Shown here piece by piece: positions 1-13,921 of a stretch of 64,000 nucleotides of DNA. Within the stretch, counting starts at the first letter, position 1. Each line of letters begins with the position of its first letter. The translations under genes and the position numbers were made by a program. Below the pieces are notes generated by a model that ran no database searches, was not told where the DNA came from, and saw only the letters and a program-made list of their open reading frames with translations. Source of the DNA: Diorhabda sublineata (lineage: Eukaryota > Arthropoda > Insecta > Coleoptera > Chrysomelidae); contig NW_026614269.1 in assembly GCF_026230105.1 (NCBI RefSeq), positions 62,001 through 126,000 of the forward strand, given 5' to 3'.

Positions 1-129
1 ACACAAAGTGACAGTTGACTTCAATGGGCTCAATGGATGTTAATCGACGATATCTGACAAAGTTAGATGCGAACTCTCTCAAATATATAAGAAATGTTGA
101 AATTCGACTTCAAATGAGGAAGATAGACT

Positions 130-143
130 TTGAAAATTTTCAA
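130..143. repeat. 14-bp perfect palindrome TTGAAAATTTTCAA (representative)
   Basis: The sequence equals its own reverse complement over 14 bases and occurs once in nearly every monomer. Its core is A4T4, a class of tract known to bend DNA. It is interrupted in few copies: GATAGAATGAAAATTTT units lose one outer base pair, GAAAACTTTC near 21672, 27534, 30168 and 31773, CTTTGTAAATTTTC near 49504, and GGAAATTTTC near 16100 and 18445. No function is shown by the sequence. Confidence 0.95.
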
Positions 144-1359
144 TTAACACAAAGTGACAGTTGACTTCAATGGGCTCAATGGATGTTAATCGACGATATC
201 TGACAAAGTTAGATGCGAACTCTCTCAAATATATAAGAAATGTTGAAATTCGACTTCAAATGAGGAAGATAGACTTTGAAAATTTTCAATTAACACAAAG
301 TGACAGTTGACTTCAATGGGCTCAATGGATGTTAATCGACGATATCTGACACAGTTAGATGCGAACTCACTAAAATATATGAGAAATGTTGAAGTTCGAC
401 TTCAAATGAGGAAGATGGACTTTGAAAATTTTCAATTAACACAAAGTGACAGTTGGCTTCAATGGGCTTCAATGGATGTTTTTCGATGATATCTGACAGT
501 TAGATGCGAACTCACTCAATATATAAGAAATGTTGAAATTCGACTTCAAATGAGGAAGATAGACTTTGAAAATTTTCAATTAACACAAAGTGACAGTTGG
601 CCTCAATGGGCTTCAATGGATGATATTCGACGATATCTGACAAAGTTAGATGCGAACTCACTAAAATATACAAGAAATGTTGAAGTTCGACTTCAAATGA
701 GGAAGATAGACTTTGAAAATTTTCAATTAACACAAAGTGACAGTTAACTTCAATGGGCTTCAATGGATGTTTTTCGAAGATATCTGAGAAAGTTAGATGC
801 GAACTCACTCAAATATATAAGAAATGTTAAAATTCGACTTCAAATGAGGAAGATAGACTTTGAAAATTTTCAATTAACACAAAGTGACAGTTGACATCAA
901 TGGGCTTCAATGGATGCTATTCGACGATATCTGACAAAGCTAGATGCGAACTCACTCAAATATATAAGAAATGTTAAAATTCGACTTCAAATGAGGAAGA
1001 TAGACTTTGAAAATTTTCAATTAACACAAAGTGACAGTTGACATCAATGGGCTTCAATGGATGTTATTCGACGATATCTGACAAAGTTAGATGCGAACTC
1101 ACTCAAATATATAAGAAATGTTAAAATTCGACTTCAAATGAGGAAGATAGACTTTGAAAATTTTCAATTAACACAAAGTGACATTTGGCTTCAATGGGCT
1201 TCAATGGATGTTATTCGACGATATCTGACAGAGTTAGATGCGTACTCACACAAATATATAAGAAATGTTGAAATTCGACTTCAAATGAGAAAGATAGACT
1301 TTGAAAATTTTCAATTAACACAAAGTGACAGTTGGCTTCAATGGGCTTCAATGGATGTT

Positions 1360-1640
1360 ATTCGATGATATCTGACAGAGTTAGATGCGATTTCACTCAA
1401 ATATATAAGATATGTTCAAATTCGACTTCAAATGAGGAAGATGGACTTTGAAAATTTTCAATTATCACAAAAAGACAGTTGACCTCAATGGGCTTCATGG
1501 ATGATATTCGACGATATCTGACTAAGTTAGATGCGTACTCACTAAAATATATAAGAAATGTTGTAATTCGACTTCAAATGAGGAAGATCGACTTTGAAAA
1601 TTTTCAATTAACACAAAGTGACAGTTGACCTCAATGGGCT
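1360..1640 (+). repeat. Right-domain monomer island inside the left domain
   Basis: Two adjacent units carry CGATGATATC, GATGCGATTTCACTC, AAGATATGTTCAAATTCG, GAAGATGGAC, AATTATCACAAAAAGAC, GGGCTTCATGG, GTTGTAATTCG and GAAGATCGAC. That full combination is otherwise seen only in the right domain (for example 42840-43060, 48260-48480, 52080-52290). Nothing else within about 30 kb shares the complete set. Confidence 0.85.
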
Positions 1641-1757
1641 CCAATGGATGTTATTCGACGATATCTGACAAAGTTAGATGCGAACTCACTCAAATATATA
1701 AGAAATGTTGAAATTCGACTTCAAATGAGGAAGATAGACTTTGAAAATTTTCAATTA

Positions 1758-1901
1758 ACACAAAGTGATAGTTGGCTTCAATGGGCTTCAATAGATGTTT
1801 TTCGATGATATCTGACAGTTAGATGCGAACTCACTCAATATATAAGAAATGTTGAAATTCGACTTCAAATGAGGAAGATAGACTTTGAAAATTTTCAATT
1901 A
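1758..1901 (+). repeat. 144-bp short monomer class (representative)
   Basis: Measured from ACACAAAG at 1758 to the next at 1902: 144 bp. Two deletions occur together: CTGACAGTTAG instead of CTGACAGAGTTAG (2 bp) and CTCAATATAT instead of CTCAAATATAT (1 bp), total 3 bp, so frame is restored across the monomer. The unit also carries CGATGATATC, which puts a TGA in the plus-strand frame. The class recurs near 490, 1960, 14110, 14700, 16320, 19100, 21010, 22620, 24530, 26870, 28490, 29510, 30970, 32280 and 33750, mostly in the middle domain. Confidence 0.85.
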
Positions 1902-4900
1902 ACACAAAGTGACAGTTGGCTTCAATGGGCTTCAATAGATGTTTTTCGATGATATCTGACAGTTAGATGCGAACTCACTCAATATATAAGAAATGTTGAA
2001 ATTCGGCTTCAAATGAGGAAGATAGACTTTGAAAATTTTCAATTAACACAAAGTGACAGTTGACCTCAATGGGCTTCAATGGATGATATTCGACGATATC
2101 TGACAAAGTTAGATGCGAACTCGCTAAAATATACAAGAAATGTTGAAGTTCGACTTCAAATGAGGAAGATAGACTTTGAAAATTTTCAATTAACACAAAG
2201 TGACAGTTGACTTCAATGGGCTTCAATGGATGTTTTTCGAAGATATCTGACAAAGTTAGACGCAAACTCACTCAAATATATGAGAAATGTTGGAATTCGA
2301 CTTCAAATGAGGAAGATAGACTTTGAAAATTTTCAATGAACACAAAGTGACAGTTGGCTTCAATGGGCTTCAATGGATGTTATTCGACGATATCTGACAG
2401 AGTTAGATGCGAACTCACACAAATATATAAGAAATGTTGAAATTCGACTTCAAATGAGAAAGATAGACTTTGAAAATTTTCAATTAACACAAAGTGACAG
2501 TTGACCTCAATGGGCTTCAATGGATGCTATTCGACGATATCTGACAAAGCTAGATGCCAACTCACTCAAATATATGAGAAATGTTGAAATTCGACTTCAA
2601 ATGAGGAAGATAGACTTAGAAAATTTTCAATTAACACAAAGTGACAGTTGACCTCAATGGGCTTCAATGGATGAAATTCGACGATATCTGACAAAGTTAG
2701 ATGCGAACTTACTAAAATATACAAGAAATGTTGAACTTCGACTTCAAATGAGGAAGATAGACTTTGAAAATTTTCAATTAACACAAAGTGACAGTTGACC
2801 TCAAAGGGGTTCAATGGATGCTATTCGACGATATCTGACAAAGTTAGATGCGAACTCACTCAAATATATAAGAAATGTTGAAATTCGACTTCAAATGAGG
2901 AAGATAGACTTTGAAAATTTTCAATTAACACAAAGTGACAGTTGACCTCAATGGGCTTCAATGGATGCTATTCGACGATATCTGACAAAGTTAGATGCGA
3001 ACTCACTAAAATATACAAGAAATGTTGAACTTCGACTTCAAATGAGGAAGATAGACTTTGAAAATTTTCAATTAACACAAAGTGACAGTTGACCTCAAAG
3101 GGTTCAATGGATGCTATTCGACGATATCTGACAAAGTTAGATGCGAACTCACTCAAATATATAAGAAATGTTGAAATTCGACTTCAAATGAGGAAGATAG
3201 ACTTTGAAAATTTTCAATTAACACAAAGTGACAGTTGACTTCAATGGGCTCAATGGATGTTATTCGACGATATCTGACAAAGTTAGATGCGAACTCACTC
3301 AAATATATAAGAAATGTAAAAATTCGACTTCAAATGAGGAAGATAGACTTTGAAAATTTTCAATTAACACAAAGTGACAGTTGACCTCAATGGGCTTCAA
3401 TGGATGAAATTCGACGATATCTGACAAAGTTAGATGCGAACTCACTAAAATATACAAGAAATGTTGAACTTCGACTTCAAATGAGGAAGATAGACTTTGA
3501 AAATTTTCAATTAACACAAAGTGACAGTTGACCTCAAAGGGGTTCAATGGATGCTATTCGACGATATCTGACAAAGTTAGATGCGAACTCACTCAAATAT
3601 ATAAGAAATGTTGAAATTCGACTTCAAATGAGGAAGATAGACTTTGAAAATTTTCAATTAACACAAAGTGACAGTTGACTTCAATGGGCTCAATGGATGT
3701 TAATCGACGATATCTGACAAAGTTAGATGCGAACTCTCTCAAATATATAAGAAATGTTGAAATTCGACTTCAAATGAGGAAGATAGACTTTGAAAATTTT
3801 CAATTAACACAAAGTGACAGTTGACCTCAATGGGCTTCAATGGATGCTATTCGACGATATCTGACAAAGTTAGATGCGAACTCACTAAAATATACAAGAA
3901 ATGTTGAACTTCCACTTCAAATGAGGAAGATAGACTTTGAAAATTTTCAATTAACACAAAGTGACAGTTGACCTCAAAGGGGTTCAATGGATGCTATTCG
4001 GCGATATCTGACAAAGTTAGATGCGAACTCACTCAAATATATAAGAAATGTTGAAATTCGACTTCAAATGAGGAAGATAGACTTTGAAAATTTTCAATTA
4101 ACAAAAAGTGACAGTTGACTTCAATGGGCTCAATGGATGTTATTCGACGATATCTGACAAAGTTAGATGCGAACTCACTCAAATATATAAGAAATGTAAA
4201 AATTCGACTTCAAATGAGGAAGATAGACTTTGAAAATTTTCAATTTACACATAGTGACAGTTGACCTCAATGGGCTTCAATGGATGAAATTCGACGATAT
4301 CTGACAAAGTTAGATGCGAACTCACTAAAATATACAAGAAATGTTGAACTTCGACTTCAAATGAGGAAGATAGACTTTGAAAATTTTCAATTAACACAAA
4401 GTGACAGTTGACCTCAAAGGGGTTCAATGGATGCTATTCGACGATATCTGACAAAGTTAGATGCGAACTCACTCAAATATATAAGAAATGTTGAAATTCG
4501 ACTTCAAATGAGGAAGATAGACTTTGAAAATTTTCAATTAACACAAAGTGACAGTTGACTTCAATGGGCTCAATGGATGTTAATCGACGATATCTGACAA
4601 AGTTAGATGCGAACTCTCTCAAATATATAAGAAATGTTGAAATTCGACTTCAAATGAGGAAGATAGACTTTGAAAATTTTCAATTAACACAAAGTGACAG
4701 TTGACTTCAATGGGCTCAATGGATGTTAATCGACGATATCTGACAAAGTTAGATGCGAACTCTCTCAAATATATAAGAAATGTTGAAATTCGACTTCAAA
4801 TGAGGAAGATAGACTTTGAAAATTTTCAATTAACACAAAGTGACAGTTGACTTCAATGGGCTCAATGGATGTTAATCGACGATATCTGACACAGTTAGAT

Positions 4901-6149
4901 GCGAACTCACTAAAATATATGAGAAATGTTGAAGTTCGACTTCAAATGAGGAAGATAGACTTTGAAAATTTTCAATTAACACAAAGTGACAGTTGACTTC
5001 AATGGGCCTCAATGGATGTTATTCGACGATATCTGACAGAGTTAGATGCGAACTCACTCAAATATATGAGAAATGTTGAAATTCGACTTCAAATGAGGAA
5101 GATAGAATGAAAATTTTCAATTAACACAAAGTGACAGTTGACCTCAATGGGCTTCAATGGATGCTATTCGACGATATCTGACAAAGCTAGATGCGAACTC
5201 ACTCAAATATATAAGAAATGTTAAAATTCGACTTCAAATGAGGAAGATAGACTTTGAAAATTTTCAATTAACACAAAGTGACAGTTGACATCAATGGGCT
5301 TCAATGGATATTATTCGACGATATCTGACAAAGTTAGATGCGAACTCACTCAAATATATAAGAAATGTTAAAATTCGACTTCAAATGAGGAAGATAGACT
5401 TTGAAAATTTTCAATTAACACAAAGTGACAGTTGACCTCAATGGGCTTCAATGGATGCTATTCGACGATATCTGACAAAGTTAGATGCGAACTCACTAAA
5501 ATATACAAGAAATGTTGAACTTCGACTTCAAATGAGGAAGATAGACTTTGAAAATTTTCAATTAACACAAAGTGACAGTTGACCTCAAAGGGGTTCAATG
5601 GATGCTATTCGACGATATCTGACAAAGTTAGATGCGAACTCACTCAAATATATAAGAAATGTTGAAATTCGACTTCAAATGAGGAAGATAGACTTTGAAA
5701 ATTTTCAATTAACACAAAGTGACAGTTGACTTCAATGGGCTTCAATGGATGAAATTCGACGATATCTGACAAAGTTAGATGCGAACTCACTAAAATATAC
5801 AAGAAATGTTGAACTTCGACTTCAAATGAGGAAGATAGACTTTGAAAATTTTCAATTAACACAAAGTGACAGTTGACCTCAAAGGGGTTCAATGGATGCT
5901 ATTCGACGATATCTGACAAAGTTAGATGCGAACTCACTAAAATATACAAGAAATGTTGAACTTCGACTTCAAATGAGGAAGATAGACTTTGAAAATTTTC
6001 AATTAACACAAAGTGACAGTTGACCTCAAAGGGGTTCAATGGATGCTATTCGACGATATCTGACAAAGTTAGATGCGAACTCACTCAAATATATAAGAAA
6101 TGTTGAAATTCGACTTCAAATGAGGAAGATAGACTTTGAAAATTTTCAA

Positions 6150-8493
6150 TTAACATAAAGTGACAGTTGACTTCAATGGGCTCAATGGATGTTAATCGAC
6201 GATATCTGACAAAGTTAGATGCGAACTCTCTCAAATATATAAGAAATGTTGAAATTCGACTTCAAATGAGGAAGATAGACTTTGAAAATTTTCAATTAAC
6301 ACAAAGTGACAGTTGACTTCAATGGGCTCAATGGATGTTAATCGACGATATCTGACACAGTTAGATGCGAACTCACTAAAATATATGAGAAATGTTGAAG
6401 TTCGACTTCAAATGAGGAAGATAGACTTTGAAAATTTTCAATTAACACAAAGTGACAGTTGGCTTCAATGGGCTTCAATGGATGTTATTCGACGATATCT
6501 GACAGAGTTAGATGCGAACTCACTCAAATATATAAGAAATGTTGAAATTCGACTTCAAATGAGGAAGATAGACTTTGAAAATTTTCAATTAACACAAAGT
6601 GACAGTTGACCTCAATGGGCTTCAATGGATGCTATTCGACGATATCTGACAAAGCTAGATGCGAACTCACTCAAATATATAAGAAATGTTAAAATTCGAC
6701 TTCAAATGAGGAAGATAGACTTTGAAAATTTTCAATTAACACAAAGTGACAGTTGACCTCAAAGGGGTTCAATGGATGCTATTCGACGATATCTGACAAA
6801 GTTAGATGCGAACTCACTCAAATATACAAGAAATGTTGAACTTCGACTTCAAATGAGGAAGATAGACTTTGAAAATTTTCAATTAACACAAAGTGACAGT
6901 TGACCTCAAAGGGGTTCAATGGATGCTATTCGACGATATCTGACAAAGTTAGATGCGAACTCACTCAAATATATAAGAAATGTTGAAATTCGACTTCAAA
7001 TGAGGAAGATAGACTTTGAAAATTTTCAATTAACACAAAGTGACAGTTGACTTCAATGGGCTCAATGGATGTTAATCGACGATATCTGACAAAGTTAGAT
7101 GCGAACTCTCTCAAATATATAAGAAATGTTGAAATTCGACTTCAAATGAGGAAGATAGACTTTGAAAATTTTCAATTAACACAAAGTGACAGTTGACTTC
7201 AATGGGCTCAATGGATGTTAATCGACGATATCTGACACAGTTAGATGCGAACTCACTAAAATATATGAGAAATGTTGAAGTTCGACTTCAAATGAGGAAG
7301 ATAGACTTTGAAAATTTTCAATTAACACAAAGTGACAGTTGACTTCAATGGGCCTCAATGGATGTTATTCGACGATATCTGACAGAGTTAGATGCGAACT
7401 CACTCAAATATATGAGAAATGTTGAAATTCGACTTCAAATGAGGAAGATAGAATGAAAATTTTCAATTAACACAAAGTGACAGTTGACCTCAATGGGCTT
7501 CAATGGATGCTATTCGACGATATCTGACAAAGTTAGATGCGAACTCACTAAAATATACAAGAAATGTTGAACTTCGACTTCAAATGAGGAAGATAGACTT
7601 TGAAAATTTTCAATTAACACAAAGTGACAGTTGACCTCAAAGGGGTTCAATGGATGCTATTCGACGATATCTGACAAAGTTAGATGCGAACTCACTCAAA
7701 TATATAAGAAATGTTGAAATTCGACTTCAAATGAGGAAGATAGACTTTGAAAATTTTCAATTAACACAAAGTGACAGTTGACTTCAATGGGTTCAATGGA
7801 TGTTAATCGACGATATCTGACAAAGTTAGATGCGAACTCTCTCAAATATATAAGAAATGTTGAAATTCGACTTCAAATGAGGAAGATAGACTTTGAAAAT
7901 TTTCAATTAACACAAAGTGACAGTTGACCTCAAAGGGGTTCAATGGATGCTATTCGACGATATCTGACAAAGTTAGATGCGAACTCACTAAAATATACAA
8001 GAAATGTTGAACTTCGACTTCAAATGAGGAAGATAGACTTTGAAAATTTTCAATTAACACAAAGTGACAGTTGACCTCAAAGGGGTTCAATGGATGCTAT
8101 TCGACGATATCTGACAAAGTTAGATGCGAACTCACTCAAATATATAAGAAATGTTGAAATTCGACTTCAAATGAGGAAGATAGACTTTGAAAATTTTCAA
8201 TTAACACAAAGTGACAGTTGACCTCAAAGGGGTTCAATGGATGCTATTCGACGATATCTGACAAAGTTAGATGCGAACTCACTCAAATATATAAGAAATG
8301 TTGAAATTCGACTTCAAATGAGGAAGATAGACTTTGAAAATTTTCAATTAACACAAAGTGACAGTTGACTTCAATGGGCTCAATGGATGTTAATCGACGA
8401 TATCTGACAAAGTTAGATGCGAACTCTCTCAAATATATAAGAAATGTTGAAATTCGACTTCAAATGAGGAAGATAGACTTTGAAAATTTTCAA
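6150..8493 (+). repeat. 16-monomer HOR, ~2,342 bp, copy 1
   Basis: The order of distinct monomer types in this block repeats downstream at an offset of 2,342-2,344 bp. The block contains GATAGAATGA at 7447, matched at 9789 (offset 2,342). The 2-bp change of offset is explained by a deleted unit at 8911 whose counterpart in copy 1 (about 6569) is full length. Upstream of about 6.15 kb the correspondence breaks: an AAAGGGG unit faces a GGGCTCAATGG unit. Edges are accurate to about one monomer. Confidence 0.8.
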
Positions 8494-10837
8494 TTAACAC
8501 AAAGTGACAGTTGACTTCAATGGGCTCAATGGATGTTAATCGACGATATCTGACAAAGTTAGATGCGAACTCTCTCAAATATATAAGAAATGTTGAAATT
8601 CGACTTCAAATGAGGAAGATAGACTTTGAAAATTTTCAATTAACACAAAGTGACAGTTGACTTCAATGGGCTCAATGGATGTTAATCGACGATATCTGAC
8701 ACAGTTAGATGCGAACTCACTAAAATATATGAGAAATGTTGAAGTTCGACTTCAAATGAGGAAGATAGACTTTGAAAATTTTCAATTAACACAAAGTGAC
8801 AGTTGACTTCAATGGGCCTCAATGGATGTTATTCGACGATATCTGACAGAGTTAGATGCGAACTCACTCAAATATATGAGAAATGTTGAAATTCGACTTC
8901 AAATGAGGAAGATAGAATGAAAATTTTCAATTAACACAAAGTGACAGTTGACCTCAATGGGCTTCAATGGATGCTATTCGACGATATCTGACAAAGCTAG
9001 ATGCGAACTCACTCAAATATATAAGAAATGTTAAAATTCGACTTCAAATGAGGAAGATAGACTTTGAAAATTTTCAATTAACACAAAGTGACAGTTGACC
9101 TCAAAGGGGTTCAATGGATGCTATTCGACGATATCTGACAAAGTTAGATGCGAACTCACTCAAATATACAAGAAATGTTGAACTTCGACTTCAAATGAGG
9201 AAGATAGACTTTGAAAATTTTCAATTAACACAAAGTGACAGTTGACCTCAAAGGGGTTCAATGGATGCTATTCGACGATATCTGACAAAGTTAGATGCGA
9301 ACTCACTCAAATATATAAGAAATGTTGAAATTCGACTTCAAATGAGGAAGATAGACTTTGAAAATTTTCAATTAACACAAAGTGACAGTTGACTTCAATG
9401 GGCTCAATGGATGTTAATCGACGATATCTGACAAAGTTAGATGCGAACTCTCTCAAATATATAAGAAATGTTGAAATTCGACTTCAAATGAGGAAGATAG
9501 ACTTTGAAAATTTTCAATTAACACAAAGTGACAGTTGACTTCAATGGGCTCAATGGATGTTAATCGACGATATCTGACACAGTTAGATGCGAACTCACTA
9601 AAATATATGAGAAATGTTGAAGTTCGACTTCAAATGAGGAAGATAGACTTTGAAAATTTTCAATTAACACAAAGTGACAGTTGACTTCAATGGGCCTCAA
9701 TGGATGTTATTCGACGATATCTGACAGAGTTAGATGCGAACTCACTCAAATATATGAGAAATGTTGAAATTCGACTTCAAATGAGGAAGATAGAATGAAA
9801 ATTTTCAATTAACACAAAGTGACAGTTGACCTCAATGGGCTTCAATGGATGCTATTCGACGATATCTGACAAAGTTAGATGCGAACTCACTAAAATATAC
9901 AAGAAATGTTGAACTTCGACTTCAAATGAGGAAGATAGACTTTGAAAATTTTCAATTAACACAAAGTGACAGTTGACCTCAAAGGGGTTCAATGGATGCT
10001 ATTCGACGATATCTGACAAAGTTAGATGCGAACTCACTCAAATATATAAGAAATGTTGAAATTCGACTTCAAATGAGGAAGATAGACTTTGAAAATTTTC
10101 AATTAACACAAAGTGACAGTTGACTTCAATGGGCTCAATGGATGTTAATCGACGATATCTGACAAAGTTAGATGCGAACTCTCTCAAATATATAAGAAAT
10201 GTTGAAATTCGACTTCAAATGAGGAAGATAGACTTTGAAAATTTTCAATTAACACAAAGTGACAGTTGACCTCAAAGGGGTTCAATGGATGCTATTCGAC
10301 GATATCTGACAAAGTTAGATGCGAACTCACTAAAATATACAAGAAATGTTGAACTTCGACTTCAAATGAGGAAGATAGACTTTGAAAATTTTCAATTAAC
10401 ACAAAGTGACAGTTGACCTCAAAGGGGTTCAATGGATGCTATTCGACGATATCTGACAAAGTTAGATGCGAACTCACTCAAATATATAAGAAATGTTGAA
10501 ATTCGACTTCAAATGAGGAAGATAGACTTTGAAAATTTTCAATTAACACAAAGTGACAGTTGACCTCAAAGGGGTTCAATGGATGCTATTCGACGATATC
10601 TGACAAAGTTAGATGCGAACTCACTCAAATATATAAGAAATGTTGAAATTCGACTTCAAATGAGGAAGATAGACTTTGAAAATTTTCAATTAACACAAAG
10701 TGACAGTTGACTTCAATGGGCTCAATGGATGTTAATCGACGATATCTGACAAAGTTAGATGCGAACTCTCTCAAATATATAAGAAATGTTGAAATTCGAC
10801 TTCAAATGAGGAAGATAGACTTTGAAAATTTTCAATT
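8494..10837 (+). repeat. 16-monomer HOR, ~2,342 bp, copy 2
   Basis: Second tandem copy of the block starting at about 6150. It holds GATAGAATGA at 8911 and 9789; the 8911 copy recurs at 11253, again 2,342 bp on. A third partial copy follows from about 10838 to 11430, where a GACATCAATGG unit replaces the expected AAAGGGG unit. Only scattered single-base differences separate copies 1 and 2 by eye, so the duplication looks recent relative to monomer divergence. Confidence 0.8.
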
Positions 10838-13800
10838 AACACAAAGTGACAGTTGACTTCAATGGGCTCAATGGATGTTAATCGACGATATCTGACAAAG
10901 TTAGATGCGAACTCTCTCAAATATATAAGAAATGTTGAAATTCGACTTCAAATGAGGAAGATAGACTTTGAAAATTTTCAATTAACACAAAGTGACAGTT
11001 GACTTCAATGGGCTCAATGGATGTTAATCGACGATATCTGACACAGTTAGATGCGAACTCACTAAAATATATGAGAAATGTTGAAGTTCGACTTCAAATG
11101 AGGAAGATAGACTTTGAAAATTTTCAATTAACACAAAGTGACAGTTGACTTCAATGGGCCTCAATGGATGTTATTCGACGATATCTGACAGAGTTAGATG
11201 CGAACTCACTCAAATATATGAGAAATGTTGAAATTCGACTTCAAATGAGGAAGATAGAATGAAAATTTTCAATTAACACAAAGTGACAGTTGACCTCAAT
11301 GGGCTTCAATGGATGCTATTCGACGATATCTGACAAAGCTAGATGCGAACTCACTCAAATATATAAGAAATGTTAAAATTCGACTTCAAATGAGGAAGAT
11401 AGACTTTGAAAATTTTCAATTAACACAAAGTGACAGTTGACATCAATGGGCTTCAATGGATGTTATTCGACGATATCTGACAAAGTTAGATGCGAACTCA
11501 CTCAAATATATAAGAAATGTTAAAATTCGACTTCAAATGAGGAAGATAGACTTTGAAAATTTTCAATTAACACAAAGTGACAGTTGACCTCAATGGGCTT
11601 CAATGGATGCTATTCGATGATATCTGACAAAGTTAGATGCGAACTCACTAAAATATACAAGAAATGTTGAACTTCGACTTCAAATGAGGAAGATAGACTT
11701 TGAAAATTTTCAATTAACACAAAGTGACAGTTGACCTCAAAGGGGTTCAATGGATGCTATTCGACGATATCTGACAAAGTTAGATGCGAACTCACTCAAA
11801 TATATAAGAAATGTTGAAATTCGACTTCAAATGAGGAAGATAGACTTTGAAAATTTTCAATTAACACAAAGTGACAGTTGACTTCAATGGGCTCAATGGA
11901 TGTTATTCGACGATATCTGACAAAGTTAGATGCGAACTCACTCAAATATATAAGAAATGTAAAAATTCGACTTCAAATGAGGAAGATAAACTTTGAAAAT
12001 TTTCAATTAACACAAAGTGACAGTTGACCTCAATGGGCTTCAATGGATGAAATTCGACGATATCTGACAAAGTTAGATGCGAACTCACTAAAATATACAA
12101 GAAATGTTGAACTTCGACTTCAAATGAGGAAGATAGACTTTGAAAATTTTCAATTAACACAAAGTGACAGTTGACTTCAATGGGCTCAATGGATGTTAAT
12201 CGACGATATCTGACACAGTTAGATGCGAACTCACTAAAATATATGAGAAATGTTGAAGTTCGACTTCAAATGAGGAAGATAGACTTTGAAAATTTTCAAT
12301 TAACACAAAGTGACAGTTGACTTCAATGGGCCTCAATGGATGTTATTCGACGATATCTGACAGAGTTAGATGCGAACTCACTCAAATATATGAGAAATGT
12401 TGAAATTCGACTTCAAATGAGGAAGATAGAATGAAAATTTTCAATTAACACAAAGTGACAGTTGACCTCAATGGGCTTCAATGGATGCTATTCGACGATA
12501 TCTGACAAAGCTAGATGCGAACTCACTCAAATATATAAGAAATGTTAAAATTCGACTTCAAATGAGGAAGATAGACTTTGAAAATTTTCAATTACCACAA
12601 AGTGACAGTTGACCTCAATGGGCTTCAATGGATGATATTCGACGATATCTGACAAAGTTAGATGCGAACTCACTAAAATATACAAGAAATGTTGAAGTTC
12701 GACTTCAAATGAGGAAGATAGACTTTGAAAATTTTCAATTAACACAAAGTGACAGTTGACTTCAATGGGCTTCAATGGATGTTTTTCGAAGATATCTGAG
12801 AAAGTTAGACGCAAACTCACTCAAATATATGAGAAATGTTGAAATTCGACTTCAAATGAGGAAGATAGACTTTGAAAATTTTCAATTAACACAAAGTGAC
12901 AGTTGACCTCAAAGGGGTTCAATGGATGCTATTCGACGATATCTGACAAAGTTAGATGCGAACTCACTCAAATATATAAGAAATGTTGAAATTCGACTTC
13001 AAATGAGGAAGATAGACTTTGAAAATTTTCAATTAACACAAAGTGACAGTTGACTTCAATGGGCTCAATGGATGTTATTCGACGATATCTGACAAAGTTA
13101 GATGCGAACTCACTCAAATATATAAGAAATGTAAAAATTCGACTTCAAATGAGGAAGATAAACTTTGAAAATTTTCAATTAACACAAAGTGACAGTTGAC
13201 CTCAATGGGCTTCAATGGATGAAATTCGACGATATCTGACAAAGTTAGATGCGAACTCACTAAAATATACAAGAAATGTTGAACTTCGACTTCAAATGAG
13301 GAAGATAGACTTTGAAAATTTTCAATTAACACAAAGTGACAGTTGACCTCAAAGGGGTTCAATGGATGCTATTCGACGATATCTGACAAAGTTAGATGCG
13401 AACTCACTCAAATATATAAGAAATGTTGAAATTCGACTTCAAATGAGGAAGATAGACTTTGAAAATTTTCAATTAACACAAAGTGACAGTTGACTTCAAT
13501 GGGCTCAATGGATGTTAATCGACGATATCTGACACAGTTAGATGCGAACTCACTAAAATATATGAGAAATGTTGAAGTTCGACTTCAAATGAGGAAGATA
13601 GACTTTGAAAATTTTCAATTAACACAAAGTGACAGTTGACTTCAATGGGCCTCAATGGATGTTATTCGACGATATCTGACAGAGTTAGATGCGAACTCAC
13701 TCAAATATATGAGAAATGTTGAAATTCGACTTCAAATGAAGAAGATAGAATGAAAATTTTCAATTAACACAAAGTGACAGTTGACCTCAATGGGCTTCAA

Positions 13801-13921
13801 TGGATGCTATTCGACGATATCTGACAAAGCTAGATGCGAACTTACTCAAATATATAAGAAATGTTAAAATTCGACTTCAAATGAGGAAGATAGACTTTGA
13901 AAATTTTCAATTAACACAAAG

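Larger units (their letters stand above)
5101..13760 (+). repeat. GATAGAATGA 2-bp-deleted monomer class (seven copies)
   Basis: Seven units have GATAGAATGAAAATTTT where the consensus has GATAGACTTTGAAAATTTT, a net 2-bp loss that shifts reading frame and shortens the palindrome arm. Copies start at 5101, 7447, 8911, 9789, 11253, 12425 and 13744. Spacings are 2346, 1464, 878, 1464, 1172 and 1319 bp, all whole numbers of monomers (16, 10, 6, 10, 8, 9). The deletion is flanked by the same TGACTTCAATGGGCCTCAATGG-type unit each time, so it arose once and spread by array expansion. Confidence 0.9.
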
